Source: Clostridiales bacterium | Lineage (GTDB): Bacteria; Bacillota; Clostridia; Christensenellales; Aristaeellaceae | Assembly: GCA_012521895.1 (NCBI GenBank) | Contig: JAAYLK010000078.1 | Location: forward strand, 1-53,085 | Reading direction: 5' to 3' | Length of the DNA: 53,085 nt | Shown here: piece after piece, positions 24,387-33,550 of the stretch | How the letters are laid out: each line of letters opens with the position of its first letter | How positions within the stretch are numbered: position 1 is the first letter of the stretch | Made by a program: the position numbers and the translations under genes | Notes under the pieces: generated by a model | The model's database searches: none | Told to the model about the DNA's origin: nothing | What the model saw: the letters and a program-made list of their open reading frames with translations, nothing else

Positions 24387-25203
24387 CTGGCTGCATGAGA
24401 TGTTTTCCTACACCTTTATCTCCCGCGCCCTGCTGGTGGGCATGATCGTGTCCCTGGCCGCGGCCCTGCTGGGCGTCAGCCTGGTATTGAAGCGCTACTC
24501 GATGATTGGCGACGGCCTGTCCCACGTGGGCTTTGGCGCGCTTGCCATCGCCATGGTGCTGGGCGCCGCCCCCCTGGCCTTCACCATCCCGGTGGTGGTC
24601 ATCGCGGCGCTGATTCTTTTACGCTTGAGTGAAACCAGCAAAATCAAAGGCGATGCCGCCATCGGCATGATCGCCACCGCGGCCCTGGCCATCGGCGTGA
24701 CGGTGCTGTCGCTGGCTAAGGGCGTCAACGCCGACATCAGCAGCTACCTCTTTGGCAGCATCCTGGTGATGAGCCGTGACGATGTGACCTTGAGCCTGGC
24801 GCTGGGCGGGGCGGTGCTGATTTTGTTTGTGCTGTTTTACCGGCGCATTTTCACCGTCACCTTTGATGAGGCCTTTGCCCGGGCGACCGGGCTCAAGGCC
24901 GGGCTGTACAACACCCTGATTGCCACCCTCACCGCAGTGACCATCGTGCTGGGCATGCGCTTGATGGGCGCCATGCTGATATCCTCCCTCATCATCTTCC
25001 CCGCGCTGACCGCCATGCGCCTGTGCAAGAGCTTTCTGCGGGTCACCCTGACCGCCGCCATCGTCAGCCTGGTCAGCTTCTTCATCGGCATGTCCATCTC
25101 CTATTTGCTGTCCACGCCCGCCGGCGCCAGCGTGGTGCTGGTGAACGCCCTCTTTTTCCTGGCCTTTTCCCTCATCGCCAAGCTGCGCACCAGGGTGCAA
25201 TAA
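24379..25203 (+). CDS. znuB: Zinc ABC transporter permease
   Basis: 274 residues from MFDWLHEMFSYTF. About eight membrane segments in the ABC-3 permease family. Characteristic SYLFGSILVMSRDDV (about 123-137) and GMRLMGAMLISSLIIFPALTA (about 192-212) are present. The longer frame from 24250 overlaps znuC too deeply. It is the last gene of the zur-znuACB run. The 96-base gap after it belongs to the uvrA promoter. Confidence 0.93.
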   Translation: MFDWLHEMFSYTFISRALLVGMIVSLAAALLGVSLVLKRYSMIGDGLSHVGFGALAIAMVLGAAPLAFTIPVVVIAALILLRLSETSKIKGDAAIGMIATAALAIGVTVLSLAKGVNADISSYLFGSILVMSRDDVTLSLALGGAVLILFVLFYRRIFTVTFDEAFARATGLKAGLYNTLIATLTAVTIVLGMRLMGAMLISSLIIFPALTAMRLCKSFLRVTLTAAIVSLVSFFIGMSISYLLSTPAGASVVLVNALFFLAFSLIAKLRTRVQ

Positions 25204-25225
25204 GCGGGAAAGCGCCGCCTGCGCC

Positions 25226-25255
25226 TTGTCAAAAGGCGAACAGATGTGCTATTCT
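25226..25255 (+). promoter_or_regulatory. uvrA promoter
   Basis: TTGTCA (25226-25231), 18 bases, TATTCT (25250-25255). A 7-bp hairpin CTGCCCA/TGGGCAG (25260-25278) lies at the expected 5' end of the mRNA. Confidence 0.6.
25237..25250 (+). promoter_or_regulatory. LexA (DinR) box overlapping the uvrA promoter
   Basis: CGAACAGATGTGCT matches the Firmicute SOS box CGAACRNRYGTTYC at 12 of 14 positions. It lies in the spacer between -35 and -10, the position expected for LexA repression of the SOS gene uvrA. Confidence 0.6.
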
Positions 25256-25299
25256 TACCCTGCCCATAAAGTGGGCAGAATACTCCCTGTGGAGGGGTT

Positions 25300-28140
25300 A
25301 TGAACGATTCCCTGATCATCAAAGGGGCGCGGGAACACAACCTGAAGAATGTGGACCTGCGGCTGCCCCGCAACCAACTGATTGTGTTTACAGGCTTGTC
25401 GGGCTCCGGCAAGTCCTCTTTGGCTTTTGACACCATCTATGCCGAGGGCCAGCGGCGCTATGTGGAGAGCATGTCCAGCTACGCCCGCCAGTTTCTGGGG
25501 CAGATGGAAAAGCCGGATGTAGACTACATTGAGGGCCTGTCTCCGGCCATTTCCATTGACCAGAAAACCTCCGGGCACAACCCCCGTTCCACCGTGGGCA
25601 CGGTGACGGAGATCCATGACTATTTGCGCCTGCTGTACGCGCGGGTGGGCATCCCCCACTGCCCGCAGTGCGGTAAGGAAATCCGCCAGCAGACGGTGGA
25701 CCAGATGGTGGCCGCCATTGAGCAGCTGCCCGAGGAAACGCGGCTGATGATCCTCTCCCCCGTGGTGCGCGCGCGCAAGGGCGAGCATGTAAAGCCGCTG
25801 GAGGACGCCCAGAAGGCCGGCTTCGTGCGCGTGCTGGTGGACGGCCAGGTGTACGACCTGGGCGACACACCGGCGCTGGACAAAAAGAAAAACCACACCA
25901 TCGACCTGGTGGTGGACCGCATCATCGTACGGCCTGACATCAGAAGCCGGCTGTCTGACTCCATTGAGACCGCCCTGCGCGAGTCCGGCGGGCTGATGGC
26001 CATCCAGACGCTGCAGGAAGATGGCGGTTTAGGCGAGCGGACCTTGTTTTCGCAGAACTACGCCTGCCCGGACTGCGGCATCAGCATTGAGGAGCTGGCG
26101 CCCCGGATGTTCTCCTTCAACTCCCCCTTTGGCGCTTGCCCCGAGTGCGCCGGCTTGGGCGTCACCCAGACCATCCCGGCGGATTTGATTTTCCCCGACA
26201 AGAAAAAGACCTTGAACCAGGGCGCCGTCAACGCCATGGGCTGGAACAGCAGCGGGGACGAGACCTCCACCGCGCACATGATGTTTGTGGGGCTAAGCCA
26301 GAAGTACAAGTTCAGCATGGACACCCCGGTGGGCGAGCTGCCCGACAAGATTATCGACATCATCCTCTATGGCACCCGGGGCGTCAAAGTGCCCATGCAG
26401 TTTTCCAGCATCTCAGGCTCGGGCACCTACAACGTCAGCTACGAAGGCATCATCCCCACCCTGCTGCGGCGTTACAGGGAGACCAACAGCGATTCCGCCA
26501 AGGCCATGTATGAGCAGTTCATGCGCGAGGAGCCCTGCAAGGCCTGCCAGGGGATGCGCCTGAAACCCGAAGCCCGCGCGGTGACCCTTGGCGGAATGAA
26601 CCTGGCGCAGCTGAGCCTGCTCAACCTGACAGAGGCCCAGCGTTTCCTGGAAAGCCTGAAGCTGGGGCAGAACGACACCATCATCGCCGCGCAAATCATC
26701 AAGGAATTGCGCGCGCGGCTGTCTTTTTTAAGGGATGTCGGCCTTGATTACCTCAGCCTCTCCCGGGCCGCCGCCACGCTGTCGGGAGGCGAATCCCAGC
26801 GCATCCGCTTGGCCACCCAGATTGGCTCGGGCCTGGTGGGCGTGCTCTACATCCTGGATGAGCCCTCCATCGGCCTGCACCAGAAGGACAACGCCCGGCT
26901 GCTGGGCACCTTGCGGCGCTTGCGCGACCTGGGCAACACCCTCATTGTGGTGGAGCATGACGAGGAAACCCTGCGCACCGCCGACCACATCGTGGACATC
27001 GGCCCGGGCGCAGGCCAGCATGGCGGCCGCATCGTAGCCCAGGGCACGCTGGAGGATGTCAAGAACAGCCCGGATTCCATCACCGGGGACTATCTGGCCG
27101 GGCGCAAGTTCATCCCCCTGCCCACCAAGCGGCGCAAGCCCAGCGGCTGGCTGAAGGTGGTGGGCGCCAAGGCCAACAACCTGCAAAACATTACGGTGGA
27201 CTTTCCCCTGGGTGTGTTCTGCGCGGTGTCGGGCGTGTCCGGCAGCGGCAAGAGCAGCCTGGTGAACCAGATTTTGTACAAGGCCCTGGCAAGGGATTTG
27301 AACCGCGCCAACACCTACCCCCTGGCGCATGAGCGCATTGAGGGGATTGAGCAGCTGGACAAGATCATCGCCATTGACCAGTCCCCCATCGGGCGCACCC
27401 CGCGCAGCAACCCTGCCACCTACACGGGGGTCTTTGACTTGATCCGCAAGGTCTTTGCCCAGACCACCGAGGCCAAGGCAAGGGGCTACAAGGAAAACCG
27501 CTTCTCCTTCAACGTCAAGGGCGGGCGCTGCGAGGCCTGCTCGGGCGATGGCATGCTCAAGATTGAGATGCACTTTTTGGCCGACCTCTACGTGCCCTGT
27601 GAGGTGTGCAAAGGCAAGCGCTACAGCGTGGAGACCCTGCAAATCCACTACCGCGGCAAAACCATTGCCGATGTACTGGAGATGACGGTGGACACCGCGC
27701 TGGACTTCTTTGAGCACCACAACAACATCCGCACCAAGCTCAAGACCCTGCAGGACGTCGGCCTGGGCTATGTTAAGCTGGGCCAGCCTTCCACCACCTT
27801 GTCCGGCGGTGAAGCCCAGCGCGTGAAGCTGGCAACCGAGCTTTCCCGCCGCGCCACCGGCAAGACCCTGGTATTGCTGGATGAGCCCACCACAGGCCTG
27901 CATGTTGACGACGTCTCCCGCCTTATCAAGGTGCTGCAGCGCCTGACGGACTCAGGCAACTCAGTATTGGTGATTGAGCACAACATCGACGTGCTCAAAA
28001 CCGCCGACCACATCATTGACCTGGGCCCGGACGGCGGCGACCGCGGCGGATTGGTGGTCGCAAAGGGAACGCCGGAGGAAGTGGCGCGCACCGCCGGCTC
28101 CTACACCGGGGAATACCTGCTGAAAGCGGGGATTTCCTGA
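25300..28140 (+). CDS. uvrA: Excinuclease ABC subunit A
   Basis: 946 residues, full length. Damage-recognition ATPase of nucleotide excision repair. First ATPase: Walker [13 protein letters not shown] (about 31-42), zinc module CPQCGKE (about 119) with the insertion domain and CPDCG/CPECAG (about 255-285), signature [14 protein letters not shown] (about 493-506). Second ATPase: [13 protein letters not shown] (about 645-657), zinc finger CEACSGDG…CEVCKGKRY (about 746-776), [25 protein letters not shown]. The promoter carries a LexA box. The stop overlaps the start of a tiny cysteine-rich gene by one base. Confidence 0.98.
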   Translation: MNDSLIIKGAREHNLKNVDLRLPRNQLIVFTGLSGSGKSSLAFDTIYAEGQRRYVESMSSYARQFLGQMEKPDVDYIEGLSPAISIDQKTSGHNPRSTVGTVTEIHDYLRLLYARVGIPHCPQCGKEIRQQTVDQMVAAIEQLPEETRLMILSPVVRARKGEHVKPLEDAQKAGFVRVLVDGQVYDLGDTPALDKKKNHTIDLVVDRIIVRPDIRSRLSDSIETALRESGGLMAIQTLQEDGGLGERTLFSQNYACPDCGISIEELAPRMFSFNSPFGACPECAGLGVTQTIPADLIFPDKKKTLNQGAVNAMGWNSSGDETSTAHMMFVGLSQKYKFSMDTPVGELPDKIIDIILYGTRGVKVPMQFSSISGSGTYNVSYEGIIPTLLRRYRETNSDSAKAMYEQFMREEPCKACQGMRLKPEARAVTLGGMNLAQLSLLNLTEAQRFLESLKLGQNDTIIAAQIIKELRARLSFLRDVGLDYLSLSRAAATLSGGESQRIRLATQIGSGLVGVLYILDEPSIGLHQKDNARLLGTLRRLRDLGNTLIVVEHDEETLRTADHIVDIGPGAGQHGGRIVAQGTLEDVKNSPDSITGDYLAGRKFIPLPTKRRKPSGWLKVVGAKANNLQNITVDFPLGVFCAVSGVSGSGKSSLVNQILYKALARDLNRANTYPLAHERIEGIEQLDKIIAIDQSPIGRTPRSNPATYTGVFDLIRKVFAQTTEAKARGYKENRFSFNVKGGRCEACSGDGMLKIEMHFLADLYVPCEVCKGKRYSVETLQIHYRGKTIADVLEMTVDTALDFFEHHNNIRTKLKTLQDVGLGYVKLGQPSTTLSGGEAQRVKLATELSRRATGKTLVLLDEPTTGLHVDDVSRLIKVLQRLTDSGNSVLVIEHNIDVLKTADHIIDLGPDGGDRGGLVVAKGTPEEVARTAGSYTGEYLLKAGIS

Positions 28141-28325
28141 TGCGCTGCGCCTGCCCCACCTGTGGCGATTTCATGCCCCAGATGCAAGGCGACAACAAGT
28201 GCGTTTGCCCGCACTGCGGCTATACCTGCGCCGCCTGCCTGGGCGCGTCCACAACGCCTTTGAGCCTGGAGCAAATCAAGCAATTGCGCTTTGAAGAAGC
28301 GGACGAAAACACCCTGCCCGAATAA
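28140..28325 (+). CDS. Tiny cysteine-rich zinc-ribbon-like protein coupled to uvrA
   Basis: 61 residues. The first 35 contain eight cysteines in three groups: CACPTC (3-8), CVCPHC (21-26) and CAAC (30-33), a double CxCxxC plus CxxC arrangement suited to one or two zinc ions. The C-terminal 25 residues are acidic and helical (LEQIKQLRFEEADEN). Its ATG overlaps the uvrA TGA and a terminator follows, so it belongs to the SOS-controlled unit. I do not recognise a family. A role in DNA repair is inference from position only. Confidence 0.65.
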   Translation: MRCACPTCGDFMPQMQGDNKCVCPHCGYTCAACLGASTTPLSLEQIKQLRFEEADENTLPE

Positions 28326-28340
28326 TTACAGAAAAGCGCC

Positions 28341-28379
28341 AAAACCCGCCCTCATTTGTTTGCAGGGGCGGGTTATTTT
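28341..28379 (+). terminator. Terminator of uvrA unit
   Basis: AACCCGCCC (28343-28351) pairs with GGGCGGGTT (28366-28374), a 9-bp stem with a 14-base loop, followed by ATTTTC. Confidence 0.8.
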
Positions 28380-28388
28380 CGTTATACT
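28359..28388 (+). promoter_or_regulatory. Putative promoter of 28418-31799 run
   Basis: TTTGCA (28359-28364), 18 bases, TATACT (28383-28388). The -35 lies inside the preceding terminator loop. A GGAGG site and ATG follow 30 bases later. Confidence 0.4.
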
Positions 28389-28417
28389 GTGACAAGAGAG
28401 ATTTTGGAGGTTTCTGT

Positions 28418-29314
28418 ATGTCAGATAGGGTTGCCAGCCCCCACCGCAGGGCTTTGACGGTCTATACATCCCGCTTTGTACAGGTGCTGGCGCTGCTGGT
28501 GTTCCAGCTGCTGCTGCGCGCCATTGCCTTCGCGCCCCTGCTGTACGCCATATTCAACGGAAAATTCCTGAATCACCCGGCCCAGCACGCTGCCGCCATC
28601 AGCTTTTTGTACTGCCTGCCGCTGTACGCCCTCGTTGTGATGCCCTTCCGTTTCCAGGCTGCCGCGCGCATGGCCAGCCTGCACGGATTGAACCGTGACA
28701 GCCGGGTGAGCTTGGGCAACTATCTCAAATGGCTGGCCGCGGCCCTTGTGCGCCTGGCGCGCGCCCTGCCCTTTGTGCTGCCCTTCCTGGCGTTTTGCGT
28801 CGCCTTTTATTACTACATGCAGGTGCCGGGCTTCAACGACTCCCTGCTGTTCATCCAGTCCGCCGGTCAATTGGTGGGCGGGGACTATCCCGCGGGCATC
28901 ATCATCATCGCCCTTGTGGGCCTGGTGACCGCCCTGCTGGCCTTCTTCTTCTGGCGCCATGACCTGGCTTTTGAGCAGCAGGACGTGCTGACCCAGGGCA
29001 TCGCCCAGGCCCTTGGCCGCGCCAGAGACCTGCGCAAGCGCCGCAGGCAGCGCGTGCTGAAGACCCACCGCATCAACACCCTGCTGACCTTGCCGGCTAT
29101 CATCGGTGTCATCGCGGTCATTGTCCTCTACCTGCTGTCCCTGCCGCGCATGGGCATGCTGGCCTTTGATTTTCTCAACATGACCTCCACCCTGCTGACG
29201 ATGAACTTCCCAACCTCCACCCAGCTGGCCTTGCTGGTGGTGATGCTGGTGCTGTGGCTGCCGCTGCTGCCATTGCGCAAGCTGGCCATCAACGCCGTTT
29301 TGATTGAGCAATAA
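28418..29314 (+). CDS. Polytopic membrane protein of unknown function
   Basis: 298 residues with about six membrane segments (about 22-48, 59-78, 108-132, 158-185, 222-246, 268-290). The positive-inside loops include a very basic stretch RARDLRKRRRQRVLKTHR (about 203-220). I recognise no family; the layout resembles DUF-type integral proteins seen in Clostridia. TTTTGGAGG stands before the ATG. The following pseudouridine synthase begins one base after its stop (TAAAATG), so the two are translationally linked. Confidence 0.75.
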   Translation: MSDRVASPHRRALTVYTSRFVQVLALLVFQLLLRAIAFAPLLYAIFNGKFLNHPAQHAAAISFLYCLPLYALVVMPFRFQAAARMASLHGLNRDSRVSLGNYLKWLAAALVRLARALPFVLPFLAFCVAFYYYMQVPGFNDSLLFIQSAGQLVGGDYPAGIIIIALVGLVTALLAFFFWRHDLAFEQQDVLTQGIAQALGRARDLRKRRRQRVLKTHRINTLLTLPAIIGVIAVIVLYLLSLPRMGMLAFDFLNMTSTLLTMNFPTSTQLALLVVMLVLWLPLLPLRKLAINAVLIEQ

Positions 29315-29315
29315 A

Positions 29316-30035
29316 ATGCGCCTTGACAAGCTGGTCTCACAAGCTATGGACATCAGCCGCTCCCAGGCACGGGGGCTGGTGCTGACCGGCTGTGTCGCGG
29401 TGGATGGCCAGGTGGTCCGCGCCATGGACGCCCAGGTGGATGAAAGCGCCAGCCTGAGCGTAGACGGAAAGCCAATCAGCACACAGACCGAGCTGCATCT
29501 GATGCTCAATAAGCCTGCCGGCTTGCTAACCGCCGCGCGGGACAGCAGGGCGCAGACCATCATGGACATCCTGCCGCCGCAGTTGGCACGCCTGAAGTGC
29601 ATGCCGGTGGGCAGGCTGGACAAGGACACCGAAGGCCTGCTGCTGCTGACCAGCGATGGGGAGCTGGCGCACCGGCTGCTGTCGCCCAAGCGCGAAGTGG
29701 AAAAGGTGTATGAGGCCCGTGTGGAAGGCAGGCTGGCGCAGGAGGATGTGCAGGCATTTGAGCATGGCATTGTGCTAAGCGACTTTACTGCCCTGCCATG
29801 TACGCTTACCATCCTGTCAGCGAATGATGAAGAAACCCTGGCGCAGGTCCGTTTGCACGAGGGCAAGAACCGCCAGGTGCGGCGGATGTTCGGCAGCCGC
29901 GGGCATGAGATCTTGACGCTCAAACGCTTGCAGTTTGGGCCAATCACTTTGGATGAGAATTTGCCGGTGGGTGAGCACCGGGCCTTGAGCGCGCAGGAAT
30001 TGCGGGCGCTTCGGGAGGCGGTTGGCCTTGGCTGA
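29316..30035 (+). CDS. Small-subunit-type rRNA pseudouridine synthase (RsuA/RluB family)
   Basis: 239 residues from MRLDKLVSQAM. The N-terminal S4 RNA-binding domain (about 1-58: RSQARGLVLTGCVAVDGQVV) precedes the catalytic domain. The family motif is MPVGRLDKDTEGLLLLTSDG (about 96-115) with the catalytic aspartate in RLDKDT. EGKNRQVRRMF (about 187-197) is the second signature. RsuA (16S U516) versus RluB (23S) cannot be decided. The start overlaps nothing but lies one base after the previous stop; a TTG 12 bases earlier is an unlikely alternative. It overlaps the next gene by 14 bases. Confidence 0.9.
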   Translation: MRLDKLVSQAMDISRSQARGLVLTGCVAVDGQVVRAMDAQVDESASLSVDGKPISTQTELHLMLNKPAGLLTAARDSRAQTIMDILPPQLARLKCMPVGRLDKDTEGLLLLTSDGELAHRLLSPKREVEKVYEARVEGRLAQEDVQAFEHGIVLSDFTALPCTLTILSANDEETLAQVRLHEGKNRQVRRMFGSRGHEILTLKRLQFGPITLDENLPVGEHRALSAQELRALREAVGLG

Positions 30036-30627
30036 GCAGTATTTCACCCAGAACCCCAGCACGGCGCATGACATCAAAGTGCATGAGGTGAACTATGCCG
30101 GCACAGCGTTCCGCTTCCAGACCGATAGCGGGGTATTCTCAAAAAGCGGGCTGGATGAGGGAACGGAGTTCCTGCTGGACGCGCTGCTTCCTGAAGTTCA
30201 TGGCCGCGTGCTGGACCTGGGCTGCGGCTGGGGCGCGGTGGGCGTGATTGTGGGCGTGCTGAAGCCCGGTTGCGACATCGTGATGACGGACATCAACCAG
30301 CGCGCGGTGGACCTGGCCCACAGCAACGCCGCGATGAACAAGGTTAAGGCGCGGATTGTCCAGAGCGACGGCTATGAACACATCGAAGGCCTGTTTGACT
30401 GGATTATGCTCAACCCGCCCATCCGCGCGGGCAAGCAGGCCATCTATGAGCTGTTCAAACAGGGCAGGGAGCGCTTAAAGCCCGGCGGCACAATGGGCAT
30501 CGTCATCCGCAAGCAGCAGGGCGCCCTGTCCGCCCGGGACTACCTTGAAACCATCTATGACCAGGTGGACCTGGCGCATAGAAAAAAAGGCTATCATGTC
30601 TACAGATGCAAAAGGGGGATGGAATGA
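30022..30627 (+). CDS. RsmC/RlmG-like class I methyltransferase
   Basis: 201 residues. The SAM-binding motif VLDLGCGWGAVGV (about 63-75) and acidic residue in MTDINQRAVDLA (about 87-98) are followed by the catalytic MLNPPIRAGK (about 128-137), the NPP[FI]H-like motif of rRNA guanine-N2 methyltransferases. The protein is the short single-domain form common in Firmicutes. No ATG fits the start: TTG codons at 30022 or 30028 follow GGGAGG, so the exact start is uncertain. Its stop overlaps the aminotransferase start by four bases (ATGA). Confidence 0.88.
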   Translation: MALAEQYFTQNPSTAHDIKVHEVNYAGTAFRFQTDSGVFSKSGLDEGTEFLLDALLPEVHGRVLDLGCGWGAVGVIVGVLKPGCDIVMTDINQRAVDLAHSNAAMNKVKARIVQSDGYEHIEGLFDWIMLNPPIRAGKQAIYELFKQGRERLKPGGTMGIVIRKQQGALSARDYLETIYDQVDLAHRKKGYHVYRCKRGME

Positions 30628-31799
30628 AGTACGACCAGGCGTTTTTTGATGCGGGCATCGACCGCAGCGGTACCAACTCCGTCAAGTGGGCGGCCAGCGG
30701 CATCATGCAGGAAGGCATGGTGCCCCTGTGGGTGGCGGACATGGACTTTGCCTGCGCCACGCCCATTGTGGACGCGCTGAAGGAACGCGCCAAGCATGCC
30801 TGCTTTGGCTACACCTTCCCTGGTCAGGAGGACGCCCAGGCCTTCATCGGCTTCTGGAAGCGCCGCCACAAGCTGGACCTGCGCAGGCCCTGGCTGGTGA
30901 TGATGCCCACCGTGGTGACCGGCCTGCGCGCCTGCGTGCAGACCATGACCCAGCCGGGCGACGGCGTTATCATCCAGACCCCCGTGTATGGCCCCTTCAT
31001 CTACGCCATCCTGGAATCCGGCCGCCAGGTGCTGGATGCGCCGCTGAAGCATGATGAGCAAGGCCGCTACACCATGGACTACGAGGCCGTTGAAAAGCAT
31101 TTGAGAAACGGCGCGCGGCTGATGATGTTTTGCAACCCGCACAACCCCGTCTCCCGCGCCTGGAGCCAGGAAGAGCTGCGCGCGCTGCTGTGCCTGCTCA
31201 ACCGCTACAACTGCAAGCTGGTGTCGGATGAAATCCACGCCGACTTCGTCTACTTCCCCCGGGAGTTCTATCCCGTGTTGAGCCTGCCGGAAGCTCGGCA
31301 GGACACCGTGATGCTGACCGCCGCCAGCAAGACCTTCAACGTGGCGGGCCTGCTGCAGTCCACCGCCGTGTGCCGGGACCGGGACATCGTGATGATGCTC
31401 AAGCGCTATTTGGACCGCTCCGGCGCCAGCTGCGGCAACATCTTCGCCCTGGCGGGCACCCGTGCCGCCTTCAACCACTGCGATGACTGGCTGGACAGCC
31501 TGATGGTCTACCTGCAAAGCAACCAGGAACTGCTGGGCGAAACGCTGAAGGAACTGCTGCCCCACGCAGTGCTCTCCCCCATGGAGGCCACTTACTTGGC
31601 CTGGGTGGACATCCGGGCATACTGTGAACCCTCCTGTGACGTCACCTCCCGCTGCAAAAAACACGGCGTGGCGCTGACCAACGGCCAGTTCTTCGGTGAG
31701 AGCACCGGCCAGGGCTTTATGCGCATCAACTACGGCTGCCCCAGGGGCCAGCTGATGGAAGGCATGCAGCGCTTCGCGCATGCCATCAAGGAAGGATAA
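30624..31799 (+). CDS. MalY/PatB-type PLP aminotransferase (putative cystathionine beta-lyase)
   Basis: 391 residues from MKYDQAFFDAGIDR, with AAAGGGGG upstream. Fold-type I PLP enzyme. The N-terminus GTNSVKWA…MVPLWVADMDFACA is the PatB/MalY signature. Cofactor residues: CNPHNPVSRAW (about 171-181), SDEIHADFVY (about 202-211) and the Schiff-base lysine in AASKTFNVAGL (about 234-244). Such enzymes cleave C-S bonds of cystathionine or related thio-amino acids. It is followed three bases later by a dipeptidase, a pairing that fits use of peptide-derived amino acids. Confidence 0.88.
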   Translation: MKYDQAFFDAGIDRSGTNSVKWAASGIMQEGMVPLWVADMDFACATPIVDALKERAKHACFGYTFPGQEDAQAFIGFWKRRHKLDLRRPWLVMMPTVVTGLRACVQTMTQPGDGVIIQTPVYGPFIYAILESGRQVLDAPLKHDEQGRYTMDYEAVEKHLRNGARLMMFCNPHNPVSRAWSQEELRALLCLLNRYNCKLVSDEIHADFVYFPREFYPVLSLPEARQDTVMLTAASKTFNVAGLLQSTAVCRDRDIVMMLKRYLDRSGASCGNIFALAGTRAAFNHCDDWLDSLMVYLQSNQELLGETLKELLPHAVLSPMEATYLAWVDIRAYCEPSCDVTSRCKKHGVALTNGQFFGESTGQGFMRINYGCPRGQLMEGMQRFAHAIKEG

Positions 31800-31802
31800 G
31801 CA

Positions 31803-33191
31803 ATGAACAGAAAAGAGTTTGACCAAATCGTCATGAGCCAGCAGGAGGACATGGTACAGACCCTGCAAAAATGGATCCGCGTGCCCAGCCTGCGCGACGA
31901 ACCCCAGGAGAACGCCCCCTTTGGCCCGGCCTTGCGCAAGATGCTGGACATCACGCTGGAGGACTGCAGGCGCCTGGGCTTTGCTGCCCGCGACATCGAC
32001 GGCTATGCCGGGGACGCGGACCTGGGTGAGGGCAGCGACGAGGACGCGCTGGCCATCCTTGCGCATATTGACATTGTGCCCGCGGGCGATGGCTGGACGC
32101 GCGAGCCCTTTGGCGCGCAATTGGAAGGCGACACCCTGTATGGCCGCGGCACCGGCGATGACAAAGGCCCGCTGGCCGCCGCCCTCTTTGCCATGAAGGC
32201 CGTCAAAGACGCCGGCATCCCCTTGAAGCGCAAGGTCAAGCTGATCTTTGGCTGCGACGAGGAAAGCGGCATGGAAGACATGAAGTATTACAAAAAGCAT
32301 TACATCATGCCCAAGACCGGCTTCAGCCCCGATGCCAGCTACCCCATCATCAACCTGGAAAAGGGCATGTGCGGGCTGCACCTGCACGCGGATGTCAGCG
32401 AAGACGGCCTGCAGGTCATGGAGCTGCACGTAGGCGAGCGCCAGAGCGTCTTCCCCGGCGCCGCCAACTGCTTGGTCCGCGGCGGCAGCGAGCTGATCGC
32501 CAAAGTGGACGCGGTGAGCAAACAATACGGCTGGCCGGTGAAGGCTGAGCAGGAAGGCGAGTACCTGCGCATCACCGCCACCGGCATCAACGGCCACGCC
32601 GCCTATCCGGAGACCGCGCGCAACGCCATCGGCCAACTGCTCATCACCCTGCGGGAGCTGGGCGCGGAAGGCGCCTTGAAGGTGCTGGCGGATGTGGTGG
32701 GCACCCAGCATGACGGGCTTGGCCTGGGCATCAAGGCGCAGGACGAGGCCAGCGGCCCGCTCACCTGCAACCTGGGCATCATCCGCATCACCGACGGCAA
32801 GCTCTTTGCCACCCTGGATATCCGCTACCCGCTGATGATCGCCGGGGAGCACATCCATGGCATCGTGCAGTCCAACCTGCCCGGCTTCACCGTGGAGCAA
32901 AAATTCTTTAAGCTGCCCCATCATGTGCCCGCCTCCAGCGAATTGGTGCAAGGCCTGCTCAAGGCCTACCACGAGGTGACGGGGCGCGAGAAGAAGACCC
33001 TGTCCACCGGCGGGGGCACCTATGCCCGGATGCTGCAGGAAGGCGTGGCCTTTGGCGCCAGCTTCCCAGAGGACCCGGACCTGGCCCACCAGGCGGATGA
33101 GCGCGTCAGCATCAAGGGCCTGATGGAAAGCATGAAGATTTTCGCCCACGCCATCGTCAACCTGGCAGGCGAGGAAGGTGCCCTTTCATGA
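31803..33191 (+). CDS. pepV: M20 family dipeptidase PepV
   Basis: 462 residues, the usual PepV length. Two-zinc exopeptidase that splits short peptides in the cytoplasm. Zinc ligands: AHIDIVPAGDGW (about 82-93, His and following Asp), GRGTGDDKGP (about 114-123, bridging Asp) and GCDEESGMED (about 149-158, catalytic and metal Glu). The C-terminal STGGGTYAR (about 400-408) is typical. Its end overlaps the DUF1667 gene by four bases (ATGA). Confidence 0.93.
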   Translation: MNRKEFDQIVMSQQEDMVQTLQKWIRVPSLRDEPQENAPFGPALRKMLDITLEDCRRLGFAARDIDGYAGDADLGEGSDEDALAILAHIDIVPAGDGWTREPFGAQLEGDTLYGRGTGDDKGPLAAALFAMKAVKDAGIPLKRKVKLIFGCDEESGMEDMKYYKKHYIMPKTGFSPDASYPIINLEKGMCGLHLHADVSEDGLQVMELHVGERQSVFPGAANCLVRGGSELIAKVDAVSKQYGWPVKAEQEGEYLRITATGINGHAAYPETARNAIGQLLITLRELGAEGALKVLADVVGTQHDGLGLGIKAQDEASGPLTCNLGIIRITDGKLFATLDIRYPLMIAGEHIHGIVQSNLPGFTVEQKFFKLPHHVPASSELVQGLLKAYHEVTGREKKTLSTGGGTYARMLQEGVAFGASFPEDPDLAHQADERVSIKGLMESMKIFAHAIVNLAGEEGALS

Positions 33192-33547
33192 ATGAAACCC
33201 AGGTTCTGACCTGCATCAGCTGCCCTGTGGGCTGCCGGATGACGGTGACGCTTGAAAACAAGGAAGTAATGAGCGTTGAGGGCAACGCCTGCAAGCGCGG
33301 AGACATCTACGCCCGCCAGGAGAGCGTGCTGCCCCTGCGCATGGTGACGGCGGTGGCCCCTGTGGAAGGCAGCGCCATGCCCGTCAGCGTGAAGACCGCC
33401 CAGCCCATCCCCAAGGACAGGATCACCGCCTGCATGGACGAAATCCGCGGCTTGAAGCTGAAGCTGCCCATCCTGACGGGCGATGTGCTCAAGCACGACA
33501 TCGCGGGCACCGGCGTTGACCTGGTCGCCACCCGCACCCTGGTGTAA
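33188..33547 (+). CDS. DUF1667 family protein
   Basis: 119 residues. The N-terminal half has cysteines in CISCPVGC (about 9-16) and CKRGDIYARQE (about 37-47), and PLRMVTAVAPVEGS follows. This is the DUF1667 pattern. In other Clostridia the family stands next to an FAD-dependent glycerol-3-phosphate-type dehydrogenase and NAD(FAD)-dependent oxidoreductase. Neither is here, where it sits between pepV and manA. The cysteines may bind a metal or iron-sulfur cluster, unproven. Translation is coupled to pepV. Confidence 0.85.
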   Translation: MNETQVLTCISCPVGCRMTVTLENKEVMSVEGNACKRGDIYARQESVLPLRMVTAVAPVEGSAMPVSVKTAQPIPKDRITACMDEIRGLKLKLPILTGDVLKHDIAGTGVDLVATRTLV

Positions 33548-33550
33548 GCG

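Noticed and set aside
26728-27903. 391-codon minus-strand frame inside uvrA
   Set aside because: Antisense to conserved UvrA domains; no signal or domain of its own.
30600-33149. 849-codon open frame on the minus strand
   Set aside because: It lies wholly antisense to the aminotransferase and PepV genes, which have clear motifs and ribosome sites. GC-rich third positions create such shadow frames.
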